DNA of 64,000 bases from CALJFL01 sp039964455. GTDB lineage: Bacteria; Pseudomonadota; Gammaproteobacteria; Pseudomonadales; Halieaceae. Position numbers and translations under genes: made by a program. Shown here one piece after another: positions 26,336-34,681 of this stretch. Location: NCBI GenBank assembly GCA_039964455.1, contig JBDVXK010000024.1, positions 306,309-370,308 on the forward strand. The letters are read 5' to 3'. The notes under the pieces are model-generated. The model did no database searches. It saw nothing but the letters and a program-made list of their open reading frames with translations, and was not told the origin of the DNA. Numbering within the stretch: the first letter of the stretch is position 1; every line of letters begins with the position of its first letter.

Positions 26336-27151
26336 ATGAATGGTGTTGAAGCTGGCGATGTGATGAGCGTTTACGTCTGGCCCTGGGCGATAAAAATCGG
26401 CCTCGCGTTATTAATATTCTACGTTGGTCGCCGTATTGTTTCGGCGCTAGTCGGTATCGCCGAGAAAATGATGCGACGCAACGAGATGGACGAGATCCTG
26501 ATCAAGTTTGTGTCATCCATCGTTCGCTGGGTGTTACTGCTTTTCGTCGTGATCGCTGCCCTCAGTCAGCTGGGCGTTGATACCACCTCGCTGATCGCAC
26601 TGCTCGGTGCCGCTGGTCTCGCCATTGGCCTGTCGCTGCAGAGTTCTTTGTCCAACTTCGCCTCGGGCGTAATGCTGATCATATTCCGACCGTTCACCAA
26701 GGGTGACTTTGTTGAAGCCGGTGGCGCCACCGGCGTCATCGACAGCATCAGTATTTTTACCACCACCATGACCACACCAGACAACAAGGAAGTGATCATC
26801 CCCAACGGGGCGGTCCTCGGTGGCAACATCACCAACTTCTCGGCGCGACCCACAAGGCGGGTTGATATGGTCTTCGGCATTTCCTACGACGATGATCTGA
26901 AAAAAGCCAAGAGTCTGCTGGAAGAAATCATCGCCGCTGACGACCGCGTACTTGCCGAGCCTGCGCCGGTGGTTACCGTCGGAGAGCTGGCAGATTCCAG
27001 CGTCAACTTCCTGGTCCGCCCCTGGGCGAACGCCGAGGACTACTGGGGATTGTTGTGGGATACCACTGAAGCCGTGAAGCTGAAGTTCGACGAAGCCGGA
27101 ATCAGCATCCCCTACCCCCAAATGGATGTCCACATGGACAAGAGCGAATAG
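26336..27151 (+). CDS. mscS: small-conductance mechanosensitive channel (MscS)
   Basis: 271-residue MscS-family channel relieving osmotic downshock. Three membrane segments lie within residues 1-105. The pore helix TM3 is LGAAGLAIGLSLQSSLSNFASG (split around 78-99), followed by the beta domain with RPFTKGDFVEAGG and IPNGAVLGGNITNFSARPTRR. Length is close to E. coli MscS (286). The ATG at 26336 with GAGGAA eight bases upstream is preferred to an upstream start that adds 22 unlikely residues. glpE follows 10 bases after. Confidence 0.93.
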   Translation: MNGVEAGDVMSVYVWPWAIKIGLALLIFYVGRRIVSALVGIAEKMMRRNEMDEILIKFVSSIVRWVLLLFVVIAALSQLGVDTTSLIALLGAAGLAIGLSLQSSLSNFASGVMLIIFRPFTKGDFVEAGGATGVIDSISIFTTTMTTPDNKEVIIPNGAVLGGNITNFSARPTRRVDMVFGISYDDDLKKAKSLLEEIIAADDRVLAEPAPVVTVGELADSSVNFLVRPWANAEDYWGLLWDTTEAVKLKFDEAGISIPYPQMDVHMDKSE

Positions 27152-27161
27152 CGTCGCAGTT

Positions 27162-27479
27162 ATGGGAAACTTTAACCGAATCTCTGCTGAGCATGCCCAT
27201 GGCATGCTCAGTGAAGGTAAGGCGCAACTGGTCGACATTCGCGACGAGCAGTCCTTTGCCGCCGGGCACATCGAAGGTGCCAGGCACCTCGACAATACGA
27301 CGTTACAGTCCTTCGTGGAAGAAGCCGACCCCGACCAGCCGGTTATCGTGTACTGCTATCACGGCAATTCAAGCCAGCCAGCGGCAGCGTTTCTCAACGA
27401 ACGTGGTTTTGAGGACGTCTACAGTATGGATGGCGGCTTTGAGGTCTGGCGCAGCCAGTACCCGGTGAAACAACCCTAG
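27162..27479 (+). CDS. glpE: rhodanese-like thiosulfate sulfurtransferase
   Basis: 105-residue single-domain rhodanese. The active-site loop is CYHGNSSQ (Cys near 64), identical in its core to E. coli GlpE, with VDIRDEQSFAAGHI and YSMDGGFEVW flanking it. It transfers sulfane sulfur from thiosulfate to cyanide or thiols. The start is set from the GlpE N-terminus; the ribosome-binding site is weak, so expression may depend on coupling to mscS. The stop overlaps that of convergent sppA in the palindrome CCCTAGGG. Confidence 0.92.
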   Translation: MGNFNRISAEHAHGMLSEGKAQLVDIRDEQSFAAGHIEGARHLDNTTLQSFVEEADPDQPVIVYCYHGNSSQPAAAFLNERGFEDVYSMDGGFEVWRSQYPVKQP

Positions 27480-29323
27480 GGCTGCACTCCGCAATCCACA
27501 CAGCGCATGAACAGATAACGCGGATCATCGAAACTGCTTGCCAGTTGCACCGCTTGTCTTACGGGTTGTAGTAAACGCTCAAACCCCTGCATTCCTGCCG
27601 CCTCCCGAATAAAACCGAGGCTTCCTACCCGATCTGCCAGCTGCTGCACAATTTGCTCTGTGGGCGACAGGGGCGGCTCAACGAAGTCTATACGGTAATC
27701 TTCCAGACCCGCCAACTCGGCACTCGCCTTGATCGCCTGATCCAGGCCTCCCAACTCGTCGACAAGCCCGGCTTCCAGGGCGTCTGTCGCGTTCCACACA
27801 CGCCCCTGGGCAACGGCGTCCACCTGTTCAAAACTCATTCCTCTTCCCTGTGCCACCAGGTCAACGAAGCCACGGTAAGTATGCTCCACCGAGCTTGTTA
27901 TGGAACTGGCCAACGCCGGGTTAAGCGGCCTGTCCACGCGCAGGGAACCTGCCAGGCCAGTAGTACCGACCCCGTCCGTACGGATACCAAACTTCTCCAG
28001 TAATTGCTCGAAAGTGGGGAAGGCAGCGAAGACCCCGATGCTGCCCGTGATCGTGCCAGGCGTTGCCCATATTTGATCGGCCTCCGCTGCAATGTAATAA
28101 CCGCCAGACGCGGCAACAGAGCCCATCGAAACCACAACCGGCAGTCCCTGCGCCTTGGCGTCCAGAACGGCCTGGCGAATAATCTCCGACGCGAACACAC
28201 TGCCGCCGCCACTATCCACTCGTAATACAATCGCGCCGACATCCTCCTCCATTGCCGTGGCGGTAATAAGCTGTGCCAGGGTATCTCCGCCTACTGTTCC
28301 CGGTGGTTGTTCACCGGGCATGATATCGCCGCTGGCGATTACCACCGCCACCCGCTCCTGTCCCGCAACGGCTAAGGGTATTGCGCGATTACGGGCAATG
28401 TACTGCTGGAACTCCACGGCCTCGTACAAACCATCGTCATTAGTGGCACCCACCACCTCGGCTACCAGGGCATTGGCCTCAGAGCGATGGGCCAACTGGT
28501 CCACCAGGTCGGTCTCCAGCGCCAACACCGCGGTATCGCCCTGGGCAGCCTGCAGGAGCGCTGGGTAGTTATTGGCGTAATCGTCCAATGTGCCGGCGGA
28601 CAGTTCTCGCCGCTGTTCGACAATGGCTGTGTACTGCCCCCACATGATATCCAGCCAGCGCCCGGTAATCGCTTTTTCCCCTTCAGACATGCCGTCCAGC
28701 AGGAAGGGCTCCGCCATGGATTTGTGCTCACCCGCCTTGAACACATGCATGGTCACCAGGGCATTGGCCAGCGCCTCCCTAAAGTAGTTCCGGTAACTGG
28801 CGAAGCCCTCTATGGCCACGCCACCAAAGGGATGCATGATTATTGTGTCAGCCTGACTGGCCAGCAGGTATTGGTCCTGGGTGAAGTAGTCACCCAATGC
28901 GATAACGGGCTTGCCACGGGCCTTGAACAGCGAAACTGCTTCTGCGATCTCCTGCGATTTGCTGATACCCGCATACATGAGGTAATCCAGCTCCATTACC
29001 AACGCCGTGATAGCAGGATCATCGGCTGCATAGCGCACAGCATCGAGAATATCCCTGAGCAGAACCTCATTGTCCGTGGGGGTAGGCTCGGCCAGCAGTG
29101 CCTGAAAGGGCTCTATATACGATTTCTGGTCGACGATTGTACCCATGGGGTTTATGAGCAGTGCGGCGCGCTCTGGCAACGGCTCGGGACCCTCCCCCAC
29201 ATAGGCCAGGTAAACAAGCGCGATAATCAACAGGAAAATAAGGTTAGCCAGGGCGACGCGAACCCAGGTGATGGCAGCCCAGATGCCGCCAAAAAATCGC
29301 CGTAGAAAAGAAGGTTTACTCAT
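27476..29323 (-). CDS. sppA: signal peptide peptidase SppA, 67K type
   Basis: 615-residue membrane-anchored serine protease of family S49 that degrades cleaved signal peptides in the periplasm. One N-terminal membrane segment (about 15-42) is followed by two tandem S49 domains. The catalytic Lys lies in the N-terminal domain (FKAGEHKSMAEPF near 205), and the nucleophile Ser in VVSMGSVAASGGYYIA near 400. The double-domain length equals E. coli SppA (618). The ATG at 29323 has GGAGAA seven bases upstream and overlaps the DUF2069 stop by eight bases. Confidence 0.93.
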   Translation of the reverse strand: MSKPSFLRRFFGGIWAAITWVRVALANLIFLLIIALVYLAYVGEGPEPLPERAALLINPMGTIVDQKSYIEPFQALLAEPTPTDNEVLLRDILDAVRYAADDPAITALVMELDYLMYAGISKSQEIAEAVSLFKARGKPVIALGDYFTQDQYLLASQADTIIMHPFGGVAIEGFASYRNYFREALANALVTMHVFKAGEHKSMAEPFLLDGMSEGEKAITGRWLDIMWGQYTAIVEQRRELSAGTLDDYANNYPALLQAAQGDTAVLALETDLVDQLAHRSEANALVAEVVGATNDDGLYEAVEFQQYIARNRAIPLAVAGQERVAVVIASGDIMPGEQPPGTVGGDTLAQLITATAMEEDVGAIVLRVDSGGGSVFASEIIRQAVLDAKAQGLPVVVSMGSVAASGGYYIAAEADQIWATPGTITGSIGVFAAFPTFEQLLEKFGIRTDGVGTTGLAGSLRVDRPLNPALASSITSSVEHTYRGFVDLVAQGRGMSFEQVDAVAQGRVWNATDALEAGLVDELGGLDQAIKASAELAGLEDYRIDFVEPPLSPTEQIVQQLADRVGSLGFIREAAGMQGFERLLQPVRQAVQLASSFDDPRYLFMRCVDCGVQP

Positions 29324-29702
29324 CGGCGGGTTCTCCATCCACATTCACCGGCTCTGCCGGCCTTAGTTCTCGCGCCCGCCAGCGCACATACATCATCGCG
29401 CTGCAAAACAGGATGACCACCGCTGACAAACCGATAATAGGCATCAACGCGCCAGGCTGGGCAAAGGCACGTTCTACCAGCGCAATAAAATACATGAGCG
29501 AAACAAAGCACAACCAGATAAAGCTGCGCAGACGATCACGGAGCATACCGGGCAGGAACAACAGCAAGGGAAACAGCTTGCCGAACCAGATAATGGCCGG
29601 CATACCATGCACCCAGGCATCTGCGGCCTGTTGCGAAAAAAGTACAATCCAGGTCAACCACGTGAGCAACCACGTTGTCTGGCTTAGCGTGCCGCGATGC
29701 AT
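29316..29702 (-). CDS. DUF2069 membrane protein
   Basis: 128 residues with four hydrophobic segments (about 10-25, 37-55, 60-82, 88-110), fitting DUF2069, a family of small inner-membrane proteins often next to wrbA and arsC-like genes. Key block: FGKLFPLLLFLPGMLRDR. Starts at an ATG overlapping the wrbA stop (TGATG). Function unknown. Confidence 0.85.
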   Translation of the reverse strand: MHRGTLSQTTWLLTWLTWIVLFSQQAADAWVHGMPAIIWFGKLFPLLLFLPGMLRDRLRSFIWLCFVSLMYFIALVERAFAQPGALMPIIGLSAVVILFCSAMMYVRWRARELRPAEPVNVDGEPADE

Positions 29703-30307
29703 CAGCGCTGCACCGGCGCCGCGAGCGCATGTCTGGCAACTCTCGCACCCAACGCACGACACAGTGCAGCCTCATTTTCATCAACCGCGCGACTGTTGTC
29801 ATCGCCGGCCCAGTGGCTGGCGCCATAGGGAGAGCCACCGGAGGTTGCAGTCATCAACCCCGGCTCGCTGTAAGGTAATCCCATAACAACCATGCCGTGA
29901 TGCAACAGAGGCAGCATCATGGTCAGCAAGGTACTCTCCTGTCCCCCATGCAAGCTGGAAGTAGACGTAAAGGCGGCAGCCGGCTTATCGACCAAAGAGC
30001 CGCTGAGCCAAAGGCCAGACGTCTGGTCTATGAAGTACTTGAGCGGAGCAGCCATATTGCCAAATCGGGTAGGACTACCCAGCACCAGCCCCGCGCAGTG
30101 ACGCAAGTCATCGGGCTCGCAATAGAGCGGCCCGTCGTCGGGAATATCGCTCTCTGTCTGTTCGCTATTAGCCGATATTGCCGGCACCGTGCGCAATCTG
30201 GCGGTCATTCCTGCAACCAGCTCCACGCCCCTGGCTACCTGTTGCGCAAGACTGGCGGTGGCGCCGTGGCGACTGTAGTAAAGAACAAGGATATAAGGCT
30301 GATCCAT
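29702..30307 (-). CDS. wrbA: NAD(P)H:quinone oxidoreductase, WrbA family
   Basis: 201-residue flavodoxin-fold protein reducing quinones by two electrons. The phosphate loop is YYSRHGATASLA (near 10-21); GSPTRFGNMAAPLKYFID (near 94-111) and TSTSSLHGGQESTL (near 132-145) line the FMN, as in WrbA. Length is standard. It is in the operon arsC-like, wrbA, DUF2069, sppA with one-base stop/start overlaps (TAATG, TGATG). Confidence 0.92.
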   Translation of the reverse strand: MDQPYILVLYYSRHGATASLAQQVARGVELVAGMTARLRTVPAISANSEQTESDIPDDGPLYCEPDDLRHCAGLVLGSPTRFGNMAAPLKYFIDQTSGLWLSGSLVDKPAAAFTSTSSLHGGQESTLLTMMLPLLHHGMVVMGLPYSEPGLMTATSGGSPYGASHWAGDDNSRAVDENEAALCRALGARVARHALAAPVQR

Positions 30308-30657
30308 TAGTCCAACAAATCCAGAACGTTTTCGGGAGGCCTGCCAAGCACCGCGCGCTGCCCCCTGACAACCACCGGTCGTTCAATTAACTTGGGGGAC
30401 ACGGCCATGGCGGCAATCAATTCCTTTTCGGTGGACTCCTTATTCAGCCCGGCCTGTTTGTATTCATCTTCATTGCGCCTGACCAGCTGTGCCGCGCCTA
30501 TTCCAAGCTTACTCAGCAACTTCTCTATCTCATCTGCGGAAGGCTTATCTTCAAGGTAGAGAATGATGTCAGGCTCAACCCCACGCTCCTGCAACAATGC
30601 CAGGGTATTGCGCGACTTGGAGCACCGCGGGTTGTGATACATGGTGTATTCGCTCAT
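30307..30657 (-). CDS. arsC: arsenate reductase (glutaredoxin-type) ArsC family
   Basis: 116-residue ArsC. YHNPRCSKSRNTL contains the catalytic Cys11 and the following basic residues; RPVVV with the anion-binding Arg lies near 93-97. This branch (often called YfgD) is present in genomes without an ars operon, and no arsR, arsB or arsH gene is nearby, so it may be a general housekeeping reductase rather than a resistance gene. It is the first gene of the minus-strand wrbA operon. Confidence 0.85.
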   Translation of the reverse strand: MSEYTMYHNPRCSKSRNTLALLQERGVEPDIILYLEDKPSADEIEKLLSKLGIGAAQLVRRNEDEYKQAGLNKESTEKELIAAMAVSPKLIERPVVVRGQRAVLGRPPENVLDLLD

Positions 30658-30752
30658 TGAGGTCTACCGCTGATCGAGAGGCCTGCGATTATAGCAAAGC
30701 TTGCCACCGCCAGCGCATTCAGGCCTCCGGGAATTCATGGCATACTACGGAC

Positions 30753-31982
30753 ATGGATCAGGCCCTGACTTTACTGCGCCAACTGTGGCACCGCATTCGC
30801 TATCTGGTCGGTCGGTTTGGCGCCGATCACTGCTCAGAAACAGCGGCAGCACTTACCTATATGAGCCTGTTCGCCTTGGTACCACTGCTGACAGTGCTGT
30901 ATACCATGGCTTCCGCGATCCCCGCTTTCCAGGGAATGGAAGAAAATATTCAGGGTTTGCTGTTTGAACATCTGATGCCGGAGACCTCCTCCGACATCGA
31001 GACCTACCTCAGCGACTTTTCCCGCCAGGCCAAGAACCTCACCGGCGTTGGTATAGGCTTTCTGGTGGCCACCGCTGTACTCATGCTGCGCAATATCGAA
31101 AAAGCCTTCAATATGATCTGGCGTACCCGCGAAAATCGCGGAGCGGTATCCAGTTTCCTGCTGTACTGGGCCGTGCTGAGCCTGGCACCTCTGACCATTG
31201 GCCTGGCGCTGGCAATCAGCACCTACCTGGCTTCCTATGCCGTCATGTTCCAGGACTATGACGTTATCGGTGCAGGCTCTACCCTGCTGAAGTTTTCTCC
31301 CCTGTTGCTCAGCGCGGGCGGATTCACGCTCATCTATGTGGCGGTACCTAACTGCCGAGTACCATTCAAACACGCCATTATCGGCGGTTTTATGGCGGCG
31401 ATCGCCTTCAACATCGCTCGCTCCGTGTTCACCGGCCTGGTCGTGGGCTCCAACTACACGTTCATATACGGCGCGTTTGCGGCGGTGCCCCTGTTCCTGT
31501 TGTGGATCTACCTGTCGTGGAACATTGTCTTGATGGGCGGCATCCTGGTGCACAGCCTGTCTGCCTACCAGACCATGGAGGAAGCGGCGCGACCCACCGT
31601 ACTCAAGGCGCTGGATGTGCTGTATTTATTCTGGCAACGGCAAAAAACCGGCACCAGCGTGCGTGAAATAGAGCTGCTCAACAACCAGCACATCGCCCTC
31701 AAGGGGCTGGACAGCGAGACGTGGCGGGAGATTCGCGATGTATTCATACAGAAAAAGCTGATCGCCCAGAATGAGCGCGGCCACTACTTGCTGTCGCGCG
31801 ACCTGAATGAAGTCCCGTTCTGGCAGGTAAAGGAGTGGATTAATGAAGAATTGCCACTGCTGCAGGACGACATAGCGGCTCACCTGTCGTGGCAAGACGA
31901 TGCCTACCGGCTTCTCAAGGGACAGCGTGGCCAGCAGCGTGAACTGCTTGAAATCAGCCTGGCAGACCTGTTTGCCCGATGA
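30753..31982 (+). CDS. yihY: YihY family inner-membrane protein
   Basis: 409-residue protein with six membrane helices in residues about 30-285, formerly misannotated as ribonuclease BN. Motifs: CSETAAALTYMSLFALVPLL (near 28-47), IWRTRENRG and FIYGAFAAVPLFLLWIYLSW. The cytoplasmic C-terminal 120 residues form a winged-helix-like domain, as in the long pseudomonad form. The ATG at 30753 begins MDQALTLLRQLWHR; longer upstream starts look unlike the family. It overlaps the next gene by four bases. Confidence 0.88.
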   Translation: MDQALTLLRQLWHRIRYLVGRFGADHCSETAAALTYMSLFALVPLLTVLYTMASAIPAFQGMEENIQGLLFEHLMPETSSDIETYLSDFSRQAKNLTGVGIGFLVATAVLMLRNIEKAFNMIWRTRENRGAVSSFLLYWAVLSLAPLTIGLALAISTYLASYAVMFQDYDVIGAGSTLLKFSPLLLSAGGFTLIYVAVPNCRVPFKHAIIGGFMAAIAFNIARSVFTGLVVGSNYTFIYGAFAAVPLFLLWIYLSWNIVLMGGILVHSLSAYQTMEEAARPTVLKALDVLYLFWQRQKTGTSVREIELLNNQHIALKGLDSETWREIRDVFIQKKLIAQNERGHYLLSRDLNEVPFWQVKEWINEELPLLQDDIAAHLSWQDDAYRLLKGQRGQQRELLEISLADLFAR

Positions 31983-32422
31983 GAGCCGTCCTGCTGATTA
32001 CTGCGGCGCTACTCATGGTTGCCTGCGAACCCCCGCAAGAGCCAAGGCAGGCAGCGACCGCCTCCATTGACGCCCTGCAAGGGCAGTGGGTGGTGATCAA
32101 TTACTGGGCCAGGTGGTGCAAGCCCTGCGTTAAAGAGATCCCTGAGCTCAATGAACTCGACCACAGACATGCCGATGTGACCGTACTGGGCGTCAATTAC
32201 GATGGCGCAACCGGCGATGACCTGGCGGCCCAAGTGGCTGAGTTTTCTGTGAAATTTGCCAACCTTGAAGCCGACCCGGCAGCTCAACTGGGTATTCCAA
32301 GGCCCGTGGTGCTGCCAACCACCATCGTATTGGATAAGACGGGAGTTGTGGTGGACACTCTGATCGGGCCACAGACCCTCGCGTCACTGGAAGCAGCAAC
32401 CGTCGGACGAGCAAGTAAATGA
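31979..32422 (+). CDS. TlpA-like thioredoxin lipoprotein
   Basis: 147-residue lipoprotein with lipobox LLMVAC (Cys16), followed by a thioredoxin fold with WARWCKPCVKEIPEL (CKPC active site, Cys at about 47 and 50) and the cis-Pro in VVLPTTIVLD. CKPC is typical of TlpA/ResA-type periplasmic thiol reductants. It overlaps yihY by ATGA. It probably reduces a periplasmic disulfide; the partner is unknown. Confidence 0.9.
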   Translation: MRAVLLITAALLMVACEPPQEPRQAATASIDALQGQWVVINYWARWCKPCVKEIPELNELDHRHADVTVLGVNYDGATGDDLAAQVAEFSVKFANLEADPAAQLGIPRPVVLPTTIVLDKTGVVVDTLIGPQTLASLEAATVGRASK

Positions 32423-32428
32423 CAGGAC

Positions 32429-32455
32429 AAAAAAAAGCCGACCCATTGGGCCGGC
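32429..32455 (-). terminator. rho-independent terminator (minus strand)
   Basis: Minus strand: a GCCGGCCC/GGGTCGGC stem (one mismatch, three-base loop) followed by eight T. It faces the small secreted-peptide gene and would end its transcript or a shorter RNA from this gap. Confidence 0.7.
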
Positions 32456-32563
32456 ACTAGAGATGGAGTCTCTCTAAGGGGGATTGAGGACCTGGATGGT
32501 ATCCAGAATACAACTAGTAAGACCGGTGTTACCTGCTAGCGGCCTCCGCTACCGTAGCTGCCT
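32456..32563 (-). ncRNA. candidate structured RNA or 3' tail ahead of the terminator
   Basis: Between the small gene and the terminator the minus strand has no reading frame but carries two perfect short hairpins: CTGGAT-ACC-ATCCAG (32492-32506) and AGCGG-AGG-CCGCT (32538-32550). A TATATA (32570-32575) could serve as -10, giving an RNA of about 135 bases with the terminator, although no -35 is clear. It may equally be a stable 3' untranslated region. Confidence 0.35.
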
Positions 32564-32596
32564 TACCGTTATATACTCTGACGACCTGCGACTGGA

Positions 32597-32773
32597 TTAG
32601 TTCCCAAGATACATAAAAATATCTGCGACCACCGGCATCACTTCCGCAACAATCTCCTGAGGGCAATATTGCTCACCCTCCGCAGCCTGCAATCGCAGGG
32701 CCCCAGTACTGGCAATCAACAAGAAAACAGAGGTGTAAACGAGGGTTAACCCCACTTTAATTTTTCGTCTCAT
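32597..32773 (-). CDS. small secreted peptide, 58 residues
   Basis: The short frame is supported by a full set of signals. A promoter lies at 32844-32872, GGGAG seven bases before the ATG, and a terminator downstream at 32429. The protein has a basic start (MRRKIKVG), a hydrophobic core (about 9-24) and an ALRLQAA cleavage-like site at about 24-30. The remaining mature peptide of about 28 residues is acidic, with one Cys (EGEQYCPQEIVAE, then VMPVVADIFMYLGN). I recognise no family. It is antisense to nothing and lies between tlpA-like and cysK. Confidence 0.6.
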   Translation of the reverse strand: MRRKIKVGLTLVYTSVFLLIASTGALRLQAAEGEQYCPQEIVAEVMPVVADIFMYLGN

Positions 32774-32843
32774 AATCACGCTCCCTACAAGCTTCTGGAC
32801 ATCCCTTGGAAATGTAGTCGCACCGGCTGAATTCAAGCTGAAC

Positions 32844-32872
32844 TATTTACGGGCTTTATTACGATTTCTTAA
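32844..32872 (-). promoter_or_regulatory. promoter of the small secreted-peptide gene
   Basis: Minus strand: TTAAGA, exactly 17 bases, TAAATA. It lies about 70 bases before the ATG. Confidence 0.45.
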
Positions 32873-32979
32873 TGTTAGAGACACTGGTATCCGACCCCCT
32901 GAAAAATGGACAGCCCGCGCCGTTGCTACTAACCTGCTTGAAACAGCGAAGGCGCTAATTGACGGGAAAGGGATTGGCC

Positions 32980-33948
32980 ATGAGTAATATTTTTGAAGAC
33001 AATTCAGCAACCATAGGCGGCACGCCTCTGGTAAAAATCAATCGCATTAGCGATGGCGATATCTACGCCAAACTGGAGAACCGCAATCCCGCAATGTCAG
33101 TGAAGTGCCGTATCGGCACCAGCATGGTCCTGGCCGCCGAGAAGGATGGCAGCCTGAAGCCGGGTATGACCATTGTCGAACCCACCAGCGGCAACACCGG
33201 CATTGCCCTCTCATTTGTCGCTGCCGCCCGTGGCTACGGCTGCATTCTTGTGATGCCCAATACTATGAGCCTGGAGCGTCGCATGCTGATGAAAGCGCTG
33301 GGCGCCGAAATCATACTTACCGAGGGCGCCAAGGGAATCCCCGCAGCCATAGCCAAAGTGGAAGAAATCATCGCCTCGGATCCCACCAAGTATTGGGGGC
33401 CGCACCAGTTTGAAAATCCCGCCAACCCAGCGGTGCACGAGGCTACCACCGGACCCGAAATATGGGCCGACACTGGCGGCCAGGTAGATATTCTGGTCTC
33501 CGGCGTAGGCACGGGGGGCACACTGACCGGTATTTCACGCTATCTGAAAAACACCATGGGCCGGGCCATCACCACGGTCGCAGTTGAGCCGGAATCCAGC
33601 ACCATGATTACAGCCACCGCCGCCGGCGAGGAACCCACCCATGCGCCGCACAAGATCCAGGGCATAGGCGCCGGTTTTGTGCCCAAGAACCTCGACATGG
33701 GCATGGTCGATCAGGTCGAGCAGGTGAGTAACGAGGAAGCATTCGAATGGGCGCATAAGCTCATGCAACAGGAAGGCATACTTGCGGGCGTGTCCTGCGG
33801 TGCCGCCATGGCCGTGGCCCACAGGGTGTCACAGCAACCAAAACATGCCGGCAAAAAAATTGTGGTGATTCTTCCAGACTCTGGTGAACGTTACCTGAGC
33901 TCGCCGCTGTTTGCAGGCCACTTCAGCGATAATGAAACGGTGCAATAG
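32980..33948 (+). CDS. cysK: cysteine synthase A (O-acetylserine sulfhydrylase)
   Basis: 322-residue PLP enzyme making cysteine from O-acetylserine and sulfide. The PLP Lys is in NPAMSVKCRIG (near 35-45), the same variant as E. coli CysK. Substrate loop EPTSGNTGIAL (near 68-78) and PLP-phosphate loop SGVGTGGTLTG (near 175-185) are intact, as is PDSGERYLS near the end. ATG at 32980 is preceded by GGGAAAGGG. An extended -10 (TGCTACTAA, near 32924-32932) may drive it. Confidence 0.95.
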   Translation: MSNIFEDNSATIGGTPLVKINRISDGDIYAKLENRNPAMSVKCRIGTSMVLAAEKDGSLKPGMTIVEPTSGNTGIALSFVAAARGYGCILVMPNTMSLERRMLMKALGAEIILTEGAKGIPAAIAKVEEIIASDPTKYWGPHQFENPANPAVHEATTGPEIWADTGGQVDILVSGVGTGGTLTGISRYLKNTMGRAITTVAVEPESSTMITATAAGEEPTHAPHKIQGIGAGFVPKNLDMGMVDQVEQVSNEEAFEWAHKLMQQEGILAGVSCGAAMAVAHRVSQQPKHAGKKIVVILPDSGERYLSSPLFAGHFSDNETVQ

Positions 33949-33956
33949 CGCAGGCC

Positions 33957-34544
33957 TTAATCGCGCTGCAGCAATACCTCAAGACGCTGGCGAACATCTT
34001 CCCAGTCATCGTCGATGACGCTGAAGAACACTGAATCACGAGGATAGTCCTCCTGCACTATCATGTGCTTGCGCAATACTCCCTCGCGACTCGCCCCAAT
34101 CCGTTCCAACGCCCGCTGCGACCGCAGGTTGCGGGCGTCGGTCTTGAACTCAACCCGCCTGCAGCCCAGCTTGTCAAAGGCGTGACTCAGCAACAAAAGC
34201 TTGGCTTCGGTGTTAACGGGCGTGCGCTGCCACTCCTGACCCAGCCAGGTCCAGCCGATTTCAAGGCTAAGATGCTCCGGACGTATATTGAGGTAACGGG
34301 TACTGCCAGTAATCCTGCCCTTACCCTGCTCTACAATCGCAAAAGGCATCTGGTTCTCTGCCGCCAGCGCCTCTTCCACCCAGTGTCGTGTATCCGCGAG
34401 ATCGACAAAACAACGTCTCGGCATGAATAGCCACTCAGCGGCCTCACGACCACGGGTGTAAAGGCCCTGGGCATGAGCCTGCGACAGGGGCTCAAGGGTG
34501 ACGTACTTTCCCTTCAGCTGAACCGGCTGAACATCGAAGGTCAT
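33957..34544 (-). CDS. GNAT N-acetyltransferase, RimJ/RimL-like
   Basis: 195-residue GNAT protein. Acceptor and acetyl-CoA regions are recognisable: LEPLSQAHAQGL near the N-terminus, GRITGSTRYLNIRPEHLSLEIGWTWLG (split around 76-102), and KTDARNLRSQRALERIGASREGVLRKH near 136-162, typical of the RimJ/RimL branch. The substrate could be a ribosomal protein N-terminus or a small amine. It lies convergent with cysK, nine bases apart. Confidence 0.85.
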   Translation of the reverse strand: MTFDVQPVQLKGKYVTLEPLSQAHAQGLYTRGREAAEWLFMPRRCFVDLADTRHWVEEALAAENQMPFAIVEQGKGRITGSTRYLNIRPEHLSLEIGWTWLGQEWQRTPVNTEAKLLLLSHAFDKLGCRRVEFKTDARNLRSQRALERIGASREGVLRKHMIVQEDYPRDSVFFSVIDDDWEDVRQRLEVLLQRD

Positions 34545-34644
34545 TTCCTAAAGGTCTCCTCGTACACAGTGGCATTGGCCAGCGCTTAAGCCGCGAGCGA
34601 ATACCGACAGACACTCACATCATCATGCTCTGCCATCCAGCGGC

Positions 34645-34650
34645 TATAAT
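34645..34650 (+). promoter_or_regulatory. consensus -10 element before the cadherin-domain carrier
   Basis: TATAAT in CGGCTATAATGAG, about 31 bases before the ATG. No good -35 is seen at 16-18 bases. Confidence 0.4.
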
Positions 34651-34681
34651 GAGTCAGAAAGGTCCTGAAAGCTAATAACGT

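Noticed and set aside
26534..27295. 253-codon frame opposite mscS and glpE
   Set aside because: Composition and position follow the antisense of two well-supported genes; no family match or ribosome-binding site.
28487..29305. 272-codon frame opposite sppA
   Set aside because: Antisense shadow of SppA; no domain seen.
30307..30657. Arsenic-resistance locus
   Set aside because: Only the reductase-like gene is present, in an operon with wrbA, DUF2069 and sppA; no arsR, arsB, arsH or acr3 gene.
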